Origin: Streptomyces sp. CA-278952
GTDB taxonomy: Bacteria; Actinomycetota; Actinomycetes; Streptomycetales; Streptomycetaceae
Direction of reading: 5' to 3'
NCBI RefSeq assembly: GCF_028747205.1
Contig: NZ_CP112880.1
Coordinates: forward strand, 558,001-622,000
DNA length: 64,000 nucleotides
Under the pieces are notes generated by a model, which searched no databases, was not told the origin of the DNA, and was given only the letters and a program-made list of their open reading frames with translations. A program made the translations under genes and the position numbers. Numbering within the stretch: position 1 is the first letter of the stretch; every line of letters begins with the position of its first letter. This document shows, one piece after another, positions 16,640-25,102 of this stretch.

Positions 16640-16993
16640 TCAGAAGAGCTCGGGGTGGTTCCTGAGCTGCCGCTCCGCCTCCTGGACGAGCTCGGCCGGC
16701 GCTTCGGGCGCCTCGTCGGGGTGGCGCTGCGCCCACTTCGCCGCGTACGGGCAGAGCGGAACGACGGGAACGCCCTCCCTGGCGGCCATGGTGAAGAACT
16801 CCCGGACCAGCGCCCCCGCGATGCCCTTGCCCTCGTGCTCGGGCCGGACGACGGTGTGCACGGCCACCAGCGCGCCGGGAGCCGGGTCCATGACGAAGTA
16901 CGCGATGGTCCCGGCCGGCCTGCCGTCCTCGTACGCCACGAGACTGCCGTGGTCCCGGTCGTCCCTGATCTCCACAGCTGCCTTCTCGGCCAT
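16640..16993 (-). CDS. GCN5-related N-acetyltransferase, YjdJ/Acetyltransf_CG type
   Basis: 117 residues, the small single-domain form (PF14542-like). Acetyl-CoA motif VRPEHEGKGIAGALVREF is followed by VPVVPLCPYAAKWAQRHP, the conserved C-P-Y-x(4)-W/F block of this group. The substrate is unknown; yeast and human relatives are small stand-alone acetyltransferases. It is separated by 46 bp from panD on the same strand and may be cotranscribed with it. Confidence 0.88.
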   Translation of the reverse strand: MAEKAAVEIRDDRDHGSLVAYEDGRPAGTIAYFVMDPAPGALVAVHTVVRPEHEGKGIAGALVREFFTMAAREGVPVVPLCPYAAKWAQRHPDEAPEAPAELVQEAERQLRNHPELF

Positions 16994-17039
16994 GACCCCT
17001 GCTTTCCCGTTCGTGACCCTGGACGTCACTCGCCCGGAA

Positions 17040-17480
17040 CTACGGACGGCGACCTGGATCGCCCGCGACGACGGCCTGCGGGCTCCGCTCCGTACGGGTC
17101 CCGGGAACCGGCGCCGAGGCGTCGGTTCCGAGCGCCACGATCCGGTTCTCCGCGTCCACGTGCACGACCCGCGGCACGAAGGCACGGGCCTCGGCATCGT
17201 CGACCTGTGCGTAGCTGATCAGGATGACCAGGTCACCGGGGTGCACGAGGTGTGCGGCCGCGCCGTTGATCCCGATGACACCGGAGCCCCGCTCGCCCTC
17301 GATGACGTAGGTCTCCAGGCGGGCGCCGTTGTCGACGTCAACGATATGGACCAGCTCACCGGGGAGCAGGTCGGCGGCCTCCATCAGGGCGGCATCGATC
17401 GTCACGGAACCGACGTAGTGCAGATCGGCCTGGGTGACGGTGGCCCGGTGGATCTTGGACTTGAATAGGGTACGTAGCAT
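17040..17480 (-). CDS. panD: aspartate 1-decarboxylase
   Basis: 146 residues with the classic [20 protein letters not shown] start and cleavage site G24-S25 in HYVGSVTID. Self-cleavage there produces the pyruvoyl group that decarboxylates L-aspartate to beta-alanine for pantothenate and CoA synthesis. Active-site residues K9, H11, Y58 region (VYxI as [11 protein letters not shown]) and the [15 protein letters not shown] core are intact. AGGAG lies 7 bases upstream of the ATG. The C-terminal 30 residues, rich in Arg and Pro, extend beyond the usual end. panB/panC are not adjacent. Confidence 0.95.
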   Translation of the reverse strand: MLRTLFKSKIHRATVTQADLHYVGSVTIDAALMEAADLLPGELVHIVDVDNGARLETYVIEGERGSGVIGINGAAAHLVHPGDLVILISYAQVDDAEARAFVPRVVHVDAENRIVALGTDASAPVPGTRTERSPQAVVAGDPGRRP

Positions 17481-17802
17481 CGAGGTACTCCTGGTCGTAG
17501 GCTCCCTGCCTGCGTTCTTGCAGGTCAAGGGCTGTTCTCACAGCCTACAACGCTGCGCGGGTCCGGTCAGCTCTCCCTGGGTTTTTGAGGACTGCCGCCG
17601 ACCACTTGCCGACTCTTCTGTGGCTTCAGGGTGTAGACGGCGGCGTCGCCGCGTGTGCCGCCGGATCGCAGGGGCTTCCGTGCTGCGGACAGCGAGGTTC
17701 CCGGCCTCCGGGGGGCGCCGTCGCCATAGGCATTGTTTAGTGGGATCCGTATGGGAAACGCGGTGTCCCGACGCACCCGGGACGGAAGTGGAGGAGTACG
17801 CC
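17481..17802. other. 322-bp divergent promoter region
   Basis: Lies between divergent panD and the plasmid-stabilisation-like gene. It holds the panD ribosome site, the possible SigB-type promoter at 17735-17758, and no gene that I can support. Confidence 0.5.
17735..17758 (+). promoter_or_regulatory. possible SigB-type promoter
   Basis: GTTT, a 14-bp spacer, then GGGAAA, similar to GNNT-N14-16-GGGTAC/T with two changes in the -10. About 45 bp before the small basic protein gene. Confidence 0.3.
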
Positions 17803-18129
17803 ATGCCGGCTGGATCCAGCAAGAAGCGTGAGCGGCAGTACGAGCACATCAAGGAGAGCCAGGAGGAGCAGGGCGCGCCGAAGAGCCGCGCGAAGGAGAT
17901 CGCGGCCCGGACCGTCAACAAGCAGCGCGCCCGGTCGGGCGAGTCGAAGACGGCGAGCAAGACGTCGACGCAGGACAGGAAGTCCGCCTACGAACGCGGC
18001 GGCGAGCGCTCCCACAAGGGCGCGCAGGGCCCCACACGGGACCAGCTCTACGCGGAGGCCAAGAAGAAGAACATCGAGGGGCGCTCCTCCATGAACAAGG
18101 ACCAGCTCCGCAAGGCCGTCGGACGCTGA
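17803..18129 (+). CDS. small basic protein, plasmid-stabilisation / Rho-N-like
   Basis: 108 residues, very hydrophilic and Lys/Arg-rich, beginning MPAGSSKKRERQYEHIKESQ. The first half (EEQGAPKSRAKEIAARTVNKQRA) is conserved in actinobacterial proteins labelled plasmid stabilisation. The last 35 residues (TRDQLYAEAKKKNIEG, MNKDQLRKAV) look like a Rho-termination-factor N-terminal/SAP-type helix pair, a nucleic-acid-binding fold. GGAGG precedes the ATG. It sits 52 bp ahead of a DUF5709 gene on the same strand, likely one stress operon. Confidence 0.8.
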   Translation: MPAGSSKKRERQYEHIKESQEEQGAPKSRAKEIAARTVNKQRARSGESKTASKTSTQDRKSAYERGGERSHKGAQGPTRDQLYAEAKKKNIEGRSSMNKDQLRKAVGR

Positions 18130-18181
18130 CGCCCACCGGCGGCCCGGGGGCCGGCCGCCCACACGACGGAGGGAACAGGAC

Positions 18182-18655
18182 ATGCCCGCAGACGCACGCG
18201 GCGACGACGTGTACCAGCCGCAGGACGACGACGGCAACGATCCGCCGAACGACGAGCTCGACCTGGAGAACACGCTGGACGAACGGGGTCTGGACGACCG
18301 GATGGAAGAGGGTTACTCCCCGCCCGAACGCCCTTTGGCCGTGAACAAGTTCGGCACGACCGGGGCCGAGGTACGCCACGGTGAATCCCTGGACCAGAGG
18401 CTCGCCCAGGAGACCGACGACGTGGAACCGCTCGACGGTGACGGCATCGGCGACCTCGCCGAGGGAGAGGGCGAACCCCTGGAAGGGGCCGAGCGCGAGC
18501 CACGGGCAGGCCGGCTCAGCGCGGCGGACGACGCGGCCGGGCGGGAGAACGACGTCTTCGCCGAGGACGTGGGCATCGACGGTGGCGCGGCGTCGGCGGA
18601 GGAAGCGGCCGTCCACGTCACGGACGAGGCGGACATCCAGGGGCGCGAGGCCTGA
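18182..18655 (+). CDS. DUF5709 family protein, copy 2
   Basis: 157 residues, acidic, with the same block order as the copy at 11779: GDDVYQPQDDD, MEEGYSPPERPLAV, GTTGAEVRHGESLDQRL, GDGIGDLAEGEGEPLEG, EDVGIDGGAASAEEAAVHV. GGAGGGAACAGGA precedes the ATG. Role unknown. It probably shares a transcript with the basic protein upstream and the HAD phosphatase 22 bp downstream. Confidence 0.88.
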   Translation: MPADARGDDVYQPQDDDGNDPPNDELDLENTLDERGLDDRMEEGYSPPERPLAVNKFGTTGAEVRHGESLDQRLAQETDDVEPLDGDGIGDLAEGEGEPLEGAEREPRAGRLSAADDAAGRENDVFAEDVGIDGGAASAEEAAVHVTDEADIQGREA

Positions 18656-18677
18656 CGGCCGGTGAAAGCGGGAGACC

Positions 18678-19346
18678 ATGACTGGCGCGGCGATCTTCGA
18701 TGTGGACGGCACGCTCACCGATACCAATCACCTCCACGTGGTGGCCTGGTGGGAGGCTTTCCGGCAGGCCGGGCACACCGTGCCGATGCCGGAGATCCAC
18801 CGGGCGGTCGGCCTCGGCTCCGGTGATCTCATCGAGCGGCTGCTGGGGCCCGACCGAGACGCGGGGCAGGACGCGGCCATCAGCTCCGCGCACACGGTGC
18901 TCTACGCGACGTACTTCGACCGCCTCCCCGCCTTCCGGTGCGCGGGCGACCTGCTGCGCACCCTGGCAGGCCGCGGTTGGCGGGTGGTCCTCGCCACCTC
19001 GGCGAGCGGGACGGAGCTCGCGGCTCTGCGGCGGGCCGTGGACGCGGACGAGGCGGTCCGGGCCACGGCGAGCTCGGACGACGTCGACCGGGGAAAGCCC
19101 TCCCCGGAGCCCGTGGAGCTGGCATGCCGGCTGGCCGGAGTCAGTGCGGAGCAGGCGGTGTTCGTCGGCGACACGGTGTGGGACATGGAGGCGGCGGCCC
19201 GGGCCGGGGTGACCGCGGTGGCTCTCCTGTCGGGCGGTATCCCTCGCGCGGACCTGGAGCGGGCAGGAGCGGAAGCGGTCTATCAGGATGTCGCCGATCT
19301 GCTCGACCGCCTCGACGACAGCCCTCTCGGACCGGGCCCCGACTGA
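18678..19346 (+). CDS. HAD family hydrolase (phosphoglycolate-phosphatase/beta-PGM-like)
   Basis: 222 residues. HAD motifs: I FDVDGTLTD (7-15, nucleophile D8), II ATSASG, III K in GKPSPEPVELA, IV VFVGDTVWDMEAA. A four-helix cap is inserted after motif I (subfamily IA). These are phosphatases or phosphomutases of small sugar phosphates, and the substrate cannot be read from sequence. It follows DUF5709 by 22 bp. Confidence 0.88.
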   Translation: MTGAAIFDVDGTLTDTNHLHVVAWWEAFRQAGHTVPMPEIHRAVGLGSGDLIERLLGPDRDAGQDAAISSAHTVLYATYFDRLPAFRCAGDLLRTLAGRGWRVVLATSASGTELAALRRAVDADEAVRATASSDDVDRGKPSPEPVELACRLAGVSAEQAVFVGDTVWDMEAAARAGVTAVALLSGGIPRADLERAGAEAVYQDVADLLDRLDDSPLGPGPD

Positions 19347-19475
19347 TGAGCTGACCCCGAATTTCCGGTCGCGCAGCCCTGCGGGCCGGACATGACCGCC
19401 TCGCAGGACTGCCGCCCGACATCGCGCGGAGGGGCCTGGTCCGGGCTGCATCCCGCCCTGTCCACGCCCTTGACC

Positions 19476-19500
19476 GTTATGTGCGGAGATCGGGGGGTAC
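19476..19500 (+). promoter_or_regulatory. SigB-type promoter for the F420 oxidoreductase gene
   Basis: GTTA, a 15-bp spacer, then GGGTAC, an exact fit to the SigB-class consensus GNNT-N14-16-GGGTAC except for A in place of T in the -35. It lies 45 bp upstream of the ATG at 19545. Confidence 0.5.
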
Positions 19501-19544
19501 CCCTGCGGGAGAAGCGGCCATGACACGTGCGGAATGAGGATCAC

Positions 19545-20525
19545 ATGCAGGTGGGATACAAGCTGGCGGCGGAGGCGTTCGGCCCGGCGGAGCTGGTCAG
19601 GCAGGCCGTGCTCGCCGAGGAGGCGGGATTCGACTTCGTCGAGATCAGCGACCATTACCACCCCTGGCTCGACAACCAGGGACACTCGCCGTTCGCCTGG
19701 ACGGTGCTGGGGAGCATTGCCGCCAAGACATCGCGGATCGGTCTGGCGACCGGGGTCACGTGCCCCACCGTGCGCTACCACCCCGCCATCATCGCTCAGG
19801 CGGCCGCGACGCTCGCCCTGCTCTCGGAGGGCCGCTTCGTCCTGGGTGTCGGCTCGGGAGAGCGGCTCAACGAACACGTCGTCGGTCCGGGATTCCCCGA
19901 CGCGGTCCAGCCCCGGCATGAATTGCTCACGGAAGCCCTGGAGATCATCCGGCTGCTCTGGAGCGGGGGGTACCGGTCCTACGAGGGCAAGCATCTGCGG
20001 CTGCAGGACGCCCGGGTCTTCGACCTCCCCGACGAACCGCCCCTGATCGCCGTGGCCGCCAGCGGCCACCTGTCGACGCGCATCGCCGCCGAACTGGGCG
20101 ACGGCCTGTTCGCGACGGAGGACAAGCCGAGCATCGTCCAGCACTACCGTGACGCCGGCGGCACCGGCCCGTGCTACGGCGAGGTTCCGATGGCCTGGGC
20201 GCCCGACGCGCACACCGCCGCGCGCGCCGCTCTGGAGACGTCGCGGTGGGCGCTGACCGGGTGGAAGGTGATGAGCGAGCTGCCCAATCCGGTCAATTTC
20301 GATGCTGCGACCACCACCGTGCGCGAGGAGGACATTCTGGAGAAGTTCGCCTGCGGCGCGGACCCCGGACGCTACATCGAGGTCGCGCAGAGCTACGTCG
20401 ACGCGGGTTTCGACAGGCTGGTCATGCAGAACGCGGGCCCCGACCCCGACGGCTTCATCGACTTCTACCAGCGTGAGCTCGACGCGCGCATCCGACAGCT
20501 CGAGCCGAACAACGCGCGAGCCTGA
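19545..20525 (+). CDS. LLM-class F420-dependent oxidoreductase, G6PDH-like family
   Basis: 326 residues, luciferase-like TIM barrel. MQVGYKLAAEAFGPAELVRQ, then EISDHYHPWLDNQGHSPFAW, then TGVTCPTVRYHPAIIAQAAA and LGVGSGERLNEH are the hallmarks of the TIGR03557 group related to F420-dependent glucose-6-phosphate dehydrogenase. It uses coenzyme F420 as hydride carrier, and the real substrate of this group is mostly unknown. GAGGA lies 6 bases before the ATG, which I prefer to a GTG 18 bases upstream. A VOC protein gene follows. Confidence 0.92.
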   Translation: MQVGYKLAAEAFGPAELVRQAVLAEEAGFDFVEISDHYHPWLDNQGHSPFAWTVLGSIAAKTSRIGLATGVTCPTVRYHPAIIAQAAATLALLSEGRFVLGVGSGERLNEHVVGPGFPDAVQPRHELLTEALEIIRLLWSGGYRSYEGKHLRLQDARVFDLPDEPPLIAVAASGHLSTRIAAELGDGLFATEDKPSIVQHYRDAGGTGPCYGEVPMAWAPDAHTAARAALETSRWALTGWKVMSELPNPVNFDAATTTVREEDILEKFACGADPGRYIEVAQSYVDAGFDRLVMQNAGPDPDGFIDFYQRELDARIRQLEPNNARA

Positions 20526-20606
20526 AAGCTGGGCCCCGGCGCGTCATCGTCCGAGGCGGCGACCGCAGGTGTTCCGTGAGGTCGCCCGGTGACAGAGGAT
20601 CGACGC

Positions 20607-21014
20607 ATGACAGAGGCATCTTTGCGGATCAACGCCCGGATCAACGCCCTCATCATCGACGCTGACAGTCCCGAGCGGCTCGCCGCGTTCTGGTCCGAGT
20701 TGCTCGGCCGTCCGATCGTGGACCGTACCGGCCCGTACGTCTGGCTGCGGCGGGAGAACGGGCTGGGCCTGGGCTTCCAACGGGCCGGTGAGCCCAAGCC
20801 CGGGAAGAACCGCATGCACTTCGACATCTCCTGCCCCGACCCGGGAGCCGAGCAGCAGCGGGTCGAGGCGCTCGGAGGACGACGCCTGGAGGAGTACGCC
20901 GACGGCGGTTTCCTGGTGATGGCCGACCCCGAGGGAAACGAGTTCTGCGTCATCCCCGAGGCCCCCGGCTCCGTCGGCCTCGATGACCAGGGGCACGCCC
21001 ACTACCTCGACTGA
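20607..21014 (+). CDS. VOC family (glyoxalase-like) protein
   Basis: 135 residues, two beta-alpha-beta-beta-beta units: ALIIDADSPERLAAFWSELL and then NRMHFDISCPDPGAEQQRVEALG. Metal ligands are only partly recognisable (H72 in MHFDI, E near DPEGNEFCV). The C-terminal block MADPEGNEFCVIPEAPGS is typical of actinobacterial VOC proteins of unknown substrate. GAGGA lies 7 bases before the ATG. It is probably cotranscribed with the F420 enzyme. Confidence 0.85.
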   Translation: MTEASLRINARINALIIDADSPERLAAFWSELLGRPIVDRTGPYVWLRRENGLGLGFQRAGEPKPGKNRMHFDISCPDPGAEQQRVEALGGRRLEEYADGGFLVMADPEGNEFCVIPEAPGSVGLDDQGHAHYLD

Positions 21015-21038
21015 ACTCCCCAGTCCGGGACGGCCCGG

Positions 21039-21069
21039 CCCGCTGCGGGCGGGACGCTACCGCAGCGGG
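21039..21069. terminator. bidirectional hairpin between VOC and isochorismatase genes
   Basis: 10-bp perfect stem CCCGCTGCGG/CCGCAGCGGG with an 11-base loop, placed between convergent stops. Confidence 0.6.
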
Positions 21070-21083
21070 TTCGGGTACCGATG

Positions 21084-21620
21084 TCAGAAGGTGACGTCGT
21101 CCGCGGAGGTGATCCTGGCTCCCATGTTGCGTTCCATCATGCGCAGAGCCGCGTCGGCGAGGTCGCTGTGGATGTGTGCCACGGCGTCCCTCGGGACGGT
21201 GACGTGCAGACGCCGGATGTGGGCATCGAGTGCTGAATACAGCACGCACTGTTCGGTGACCTGCCCGCACAGCACAAGGTGGTCGGCGCCCAGTTGGGAG
21301 AGCAGATAGCTGAGCGGTGTCTCGTAGAAGATCGAGTGCCGGGCCTTGACGACGAAGAGGGATTCATCGTCCGGCAGGATGGGTTCGACCAGCTCCGCGT
21401 TCTTTCCCGCGAGAGTCTTCTCGACGATCTCTCCGTGGTGGGACCGCCATTCTCCGAAATTGTCGTTCACATAAATGACCGGCACATGTTCCGAGCGGGC
21501 GCGGGCGATGAGCCGCGCGATGTGGGGCAGTGCGCTCCGGACAGATGGAACGAGCAGGTCGGCATCGGGGTGATCGTACGTATTGATCATGTCGACGACG
21601 ATGAGCGCGTTGTTCCTCAT
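21084..21620 (-). CDS. isochorismatase family cysteine hydrolase
   Basis: 178 residues. ALIVVDMINTYDHP gives the catalytic Asp (D10), K92 in VVKARHSIFYETPL the Lys, and LVLCGQVTEQCVLYSALDA the cis-peptide and nucleophile Cys region. This is the complete triad of the isochorismatase/nicotinamidase fold. The substrate could be an amide such as nicotinamide, a ureide or biuret. The start MRNNALIVVDM fits the family, although its ribosome site is very close (GAAGG one base away). Confidence 0.88.
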   Translation of the reverse strand: MRNNALIVVDMINTYDHPDADLLVPSVRSALPHIARLIARARSEHVPVIYVNDNFGEWRSHHGEIVEKTLAGKNAELVEPILPDDESLFVVKARHSIFYETPLSYLLSQLGADHLVLCGQVTEQCVLYSALDAHIRRLHVTVPRDAVAHIHSDLADAALRMMERNMGARITSADDVTF

Positions 21621-21758
21621 GCCTTCATCATCGCAAAGGGGCCGCTCGCGGTCCGCCCACGACCTGTCTGTGTGTTTCACGTCTGTGTGTTTCACCATTG
21701 ACAGGGTGGGAACCCGGCACACTCGTCCAGGAATACCGGCGACGGAAGGAGCGGACCC

Positions 21759-22943
21759 GTGCGCGCATTGACCTACCAGGGAAAGCGGGACGTCCGGGTG
21801 GAGACCGTACCGGACCCCCGGATCCAGGATCCGACGGACATCATTGTCAAGATCACGTCCACCGGGGTCTGCGGATCCGACCTTCACCTGTACGAGGTAC
21901 TCGGGCCCTACCTCGACCCGGGCGACATCCTGGGTCACGAACCGATGGGGGTGGTGGAGGAGGTCGGCAGCGAGGTGACCGCCCTCGCTCCGGGCGACCG
22001 GGTCGTGATCCCCTTCAACGTGTCCTGCGGTCACTGCTTCATGTGCGGACAGGGGCTGCACTCGCAGTGCGAGACGACCCAGGTGCGCGAGCGCGGCACG
22101 GGCGCAGCCCTGTTCGGGTACACCAAGCTCTACGGGCAGGTGCCCGGAGGCCAGGCCGAGTACCTGCGGGTCCCCTTCGGCAACGACCTGCCCATCAAGG
22201 TCCCGCACGGCCCCGCGGACGACCGGTTCGTGTATCTCTCCGACGTGCTGCCCACCGCCTGGCAGGCCGTGGAGTACGCGGACATCCCACCCGGCGGGAG
22301 CGTCACTGTTCTGGGCCTGGGCCCGATCGGCGCCATGGCTGCCCGGATCGCCCTCCACCGGGGCGCCGGCCTCGTCGTCGGCGTGGACCTGGTTCCCGAA
22401 CGCCTCGACCGGGTCAGCGCGTACGGCGCCACCTGCCTGGACCTGCGCCGTCACGGCAAGAACCTCGGTGATGCCGTCCGGGAGCTCACGGACGGGCGCG
22501 GCACGGACGCGGTGATCGACGCGGTCGGTATGGAGGCCCACGGCGCCCCCGTGGCCAAGGCCGCACACGCAGCGGTCGGTCTGCTCCCCGACGCCCTCGC
22601 GCAGCGCCTCATGGAATCGGCGGGAGTCGACCGCCTCGCCGCACTGCACTCGGCCGTCGACCTGGTCCGCCGGGGCGGCACGATCTCCGTCTCCGGTGTG
22701 TACGGCGGCTCCGCCGACCCGATGCCGATGCTCACCATGTTCGACAAGCAGATCCAGCTCCGTATGGGCCAGGCCAACGTCAAGCGCTGGGTGGATGACC
22801 TGCTGCCCCTGCTCACCGACGACGACCCGCTGGGCGTGGACTCCTTCGCCACCCACCACCTCTCGCTCGAGGAAGGGCCGAAGGCCTACGAGACCTTCCA
22901 GAAGAAGGCCGACGGCATGATCAAAACCCTGCTCGTCCCCTGA
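21759..22943 (+). CDS. zinc-dependent alcohol/glutathione-independent formaldehyde-dehydrogenase-like enzyme
   Basis: 394 residues, GTG start with AAGGAG 8 bases upstream. MDR fold: catalytic zinc residues in GVCGSDLH and GHEPMG, structural zinc cysteines in CGHCFMCGQGLHSQC, and nucleotide-binding GLGPIGAMAARIALHRGAG. The length and the inserted loop after KAAHAAVGLLPDALAQRL resemble the glutathione-independent formaldehyde dehydrogenase/threonine dehydrogenase-like group. It oxidises an alcohol or hydrate with NAD(P). A sugar-type epimerase gene follows by 48 bp. Confidence 0.9.
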   Translation: MRALTYQGKRDVRVETVPDPRIQDPTDIIVKITSTGVCGSDLHLYEVLGPYLDPGDILGHEPMGVVEEVGSEVTALAPGDRVVIPFNVSCGHCFMCGQGLHSQCETTQVRERGTGAALFGYTKLYGQVPGGQAEYLRVPFGNDLPIKVPHGPADDRFVYLSDVLPTAWQAVEYADIPPGGSVTVLGLGPIGAMAARIALHRGAGLVVGVDLVPERLDRVSAYGATCLDLRRHGKNLGDAVRELTDGRGTDAVIDAVGMEAHGAPVAKAAHAAVGLLPDALAQRLMESAGVDRLAALHSAVDLVRRGGTISVSGVYGGSADPMPMLTMFDKQIQLRMGQANVKRWVDDLLPLLTDDDPLGVDSFATHHLSLEEGPKAYETFQKKADGMIKTLLVP

Positions 22944-22991
22944 GACCCGCACAACGCCAACACCACGGCGACCCCAGGAAGGATGCTCAGC

Positions 22992-24038
22992 GTGGAGAAC
23001 GGCAGTCGGCACCCGGGCAAGCGCGTGGTGGTCACGGGCGCCACCGGCAACGTGGGAACCAGCGTGGTCCGCGCGCTCGCCGCGGAACCGGACATCGGAT
23101 CCGTCCTCGGACTGGCCCGCAGAAAGCCCGCGCTCGAGATCACGAAGGTGGAGTGGGACACCATCGATCTGTCCCGGGCCGACAGCGAGGACCGGCTCGC
23201 GGGTCTGCTGCACGGTGCCTACGCCGTCGTCCATCTCGCGTGGCGTTTCCAGCCCACCCACGACCCTGTGGTGACGTGGCGGAGCAACGTGCTGGGCTCC
23301 CGGCGCGTCTTCGACGCCGTGGCACGCAGCGGGGTCCCCGCCCTGGTGCACGCCTCGTCCGTCGGCGCCTACTCCCCGGGCCCCAAGGACGAGCCCGGCG
23401 TCGACGAGCAGTGGCCCACGGACGGCTGGCCGGACGCGGCCTACTGCCGGGAGAAGGCCTACCTGGAACGTGTTCTCGACACCTTCGAGCTGCGCCACCC
23501 GCAGATCCGGGTGGTCCGGATGCGACCCGGATTCCTCTTCAAGGAGACCGCCGCCCCCGAGCAGCGGCGGATCTTCGCGGGCCGCTACGCCCCCGGGCCC
23601 CTTCTGCGGCCCGACCTGCTGCCCTTCGTACCCGACCTGGACGGGCTGCGCTTCCAGGTCCTTCACACCGCCGATGCCGCCGACGCCTATCGGCTGGCCG
23701 TGCTCCGCGATGTACGGGGCCCCTTCAACCTGGCGGCGGACCCGGTCATCGACGCCCGCACGCTGGCGGACCTGCTCGACGCCCGGATCGTGCGGATCCC
23801 CAGGGCCCTGGTGCGCACCGCGCTCTCGGCCGCGTGGCGAGCCCACGCCGTCCCGGCCTCCCCGCACCTGTTCGACGCGGTGCTGCGACTGCCCGTACTG
23901 GACTCCAGCCGGGCCCGCGACGTACTGGGCTGGCAGCCCACCCGTACGGCCGAAGACGCGCTGAAAGCCTTTCTGCGCGGCGTTCGCACCGGCGCGGGCG
24001 AGAACACCGCACCGCTGGCAGGCCGGAAGACCGGCTGA
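22992..24038 (+). CDS. NAD-dependent epimerase/dehydratase family protein (extended SDR)
   Basis: 348 residues. Rossmann motif VVVTGATGNVGTSVVRAL near the start, VVHLAW, the active-site Ser in VHASSVGAYSPG, and YCREKAYLE carrying the YxxxK pair. I chose the GTG at 22992: AGGAAGG directly abuts the ATG at 22983 but lies 9 bases from this GTG. Substrate unknown; the fold acts on NDP-sugars or other carbonyls. It follows the zinc dehydrogenase on the same strand and is probably in one operon with the SDR after it. Confidence 0.87.
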   Translation: MENGSRHPGKRVVVTGATGNVGTSVVRALAAEPDIGSVLGLARRKPALEITKVEWDTIDLSRADSEDRLAGLLHGAYAVVHLAWRFQPTHDPVVTWRSNVLGSRRVFDAVARSGVPALVHASSVGAYSPGPKDEPGVDEQWPTDGWPDAAYCREKAYLERVLDTFELRHPQIRVVRMRPGFLFKETAAPEQRRIFAGRYAPGPLLRPDLLPFVPDLDGLRFQVLHTADAADAYRLAVLRDVRGPFNLAADPVIDARTLADLLDARIVRIPRALVRTALSAAWRAHAVPASPHLFDAVLRLPVLDSSRARDVLGWQPTRTAEDALKAFLRGVRTGAGENTAPLAGRKTG

Positions 24039-24161
24039 GCCACCCGGCCGTGCCGCCGGCGGAGCTCCGGCGGGTCGGCCCGCATGGCCGCAGGCTCCGG
24101 GCGCGTCCGATGTACTGGACCTCTGCGACGACGGACGACGGACGACGTAGGAAGGACCACC

Positions 24162-25049
24162 ATGGCGAGCAGTGAACAGCCGCAGGACCCCAACACGCTC
24201 CACCCCCGCCCCGACTTCCCCCAGCAGGACCAGGCACATCCCGGCTGGACGGGACCGATGGACCCGCCGCCCGACCACGGCGAGGAGTCCTACCGCGGCT
24301 CCGGCCTGCTGGACGGCCGGAAGGCCGTGATCACCGGGGGCGATTCCGGGATCGGCCGTGCGGTGGCGCTGGCCTTCGCACGCGAGGGCGCCGACGTCCT
24401 GCTGACCCACCTTCCCGAGGAGGAGCAGGAGGCTCGGGAGACCGTTCGCCTGGTGGAGCAGGCGGGCCGCAGGGCGGTGCCCGTCCTCTGTGACATCCGG
24501 GACGAGAAGCAGTGCCGCTCGCTCATCGAGCGCGCGGTGTCCGAGTTCGGCCGCATCGATGTCCTGGTCAACAACGCGGCGTACCAGATGTCGCAGCCCG
24601 ACGGGATCTCCGCGATCTCGACCGAGCAGTTCGACCGCGTGATGCGGACCAACCTCTACGGCATGTTCTGGTTGTGCAAGAGCGCCCTGCCACACATTCC
24701 GGCAGGGGGGTCGATCATCAACACGACCTCGGTGCAGGCGTACAAGCCGAGCCCTCATCTCCTCGACTACGCGATGACCAAGGGCGCGATCGTCACCTTC
24801 ACACAGGGCCTGGCCCAGATGCTGGCCTCCGACGGCATCCGCGTCAACGCGGTCGCCCCGGGCCCCGTCTGGACGCCCCTCATCCCCGCGACGCTGCCCG
24901 ACACGGCCGAGTTCGGGAAGCAGAGCCCGCTGGGCCGGCCCGCGCAGCCTGCGGAGATGGCGCCCGCCTATGTATTCCTGGCCTCGGCCAATGCCTCGTT
25001 CATCACCGGCGAGATCATGAACGCCACCGGCGGTACACCGCTCCCCTGA
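24162..25049 (+). CDS. SDR family oxidoreductase, YhdG/general-stress type
   Basis: 295 residues. A 45-residue hydrophilic leader (PQDPNTLHPRPDFPQQDQ, then HPGWTGPMDPPPDHGEESY) precedes the classical SDR core. TGGDSGIGRAVALAFAREG binds NAD(P), NNAAYQMSQ is the NNAG equivalent, the Ser is in INTTSVQAY, and YAMTK is the YxxxK. This leader-plus-SDR architecture is that of the bacterial general-stress SDRs (B. subtilis YhdF/YhxC-like). GGAAGGA precedes the ATG. Confidence 0.9.
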   Translation: MASSEQPQDPNTLHPRPDFPQQDQAHPGWTGPMDPPPDHGEESYRGSGLLDGRKAVITGGDSGIGRAVALAFAREGADVLLTHLPEEEQEARETVRLVEQAGRRAVPVLCDIRDEKQCRSLIERAVSEFGRIDVLVNNAAYQMSQPDGISAISTEQFDRVMRTNLYGMFWLCKSALPHIPAGGSIINTTSVQAYKPSPHLLDYAMTKGAIVTFTQGLAQMLASDGIRVNAVAPGPVWTPLIPATLPDTAEFGKQSPLGRPAQPAEMAPAYVFLASANASFITGEIMNATGGTPLP

Positions 25050-25102
25050 TTCCGGGAAAGGGAGGCTGATTTGACCGCGCGTCGGCCGGGAAGGCGTGTC
25101 GT

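Noticed and set aside
21084..24758. A very long minus-strand open frame (over 1200 codons) spanning several plus-strand genes.
   Set aside because: It is a codon-bias shadow: the plus-strand genes inside have domain motifs and ribosome sites, and only its last 178 codons (the isochorismatase) are real.
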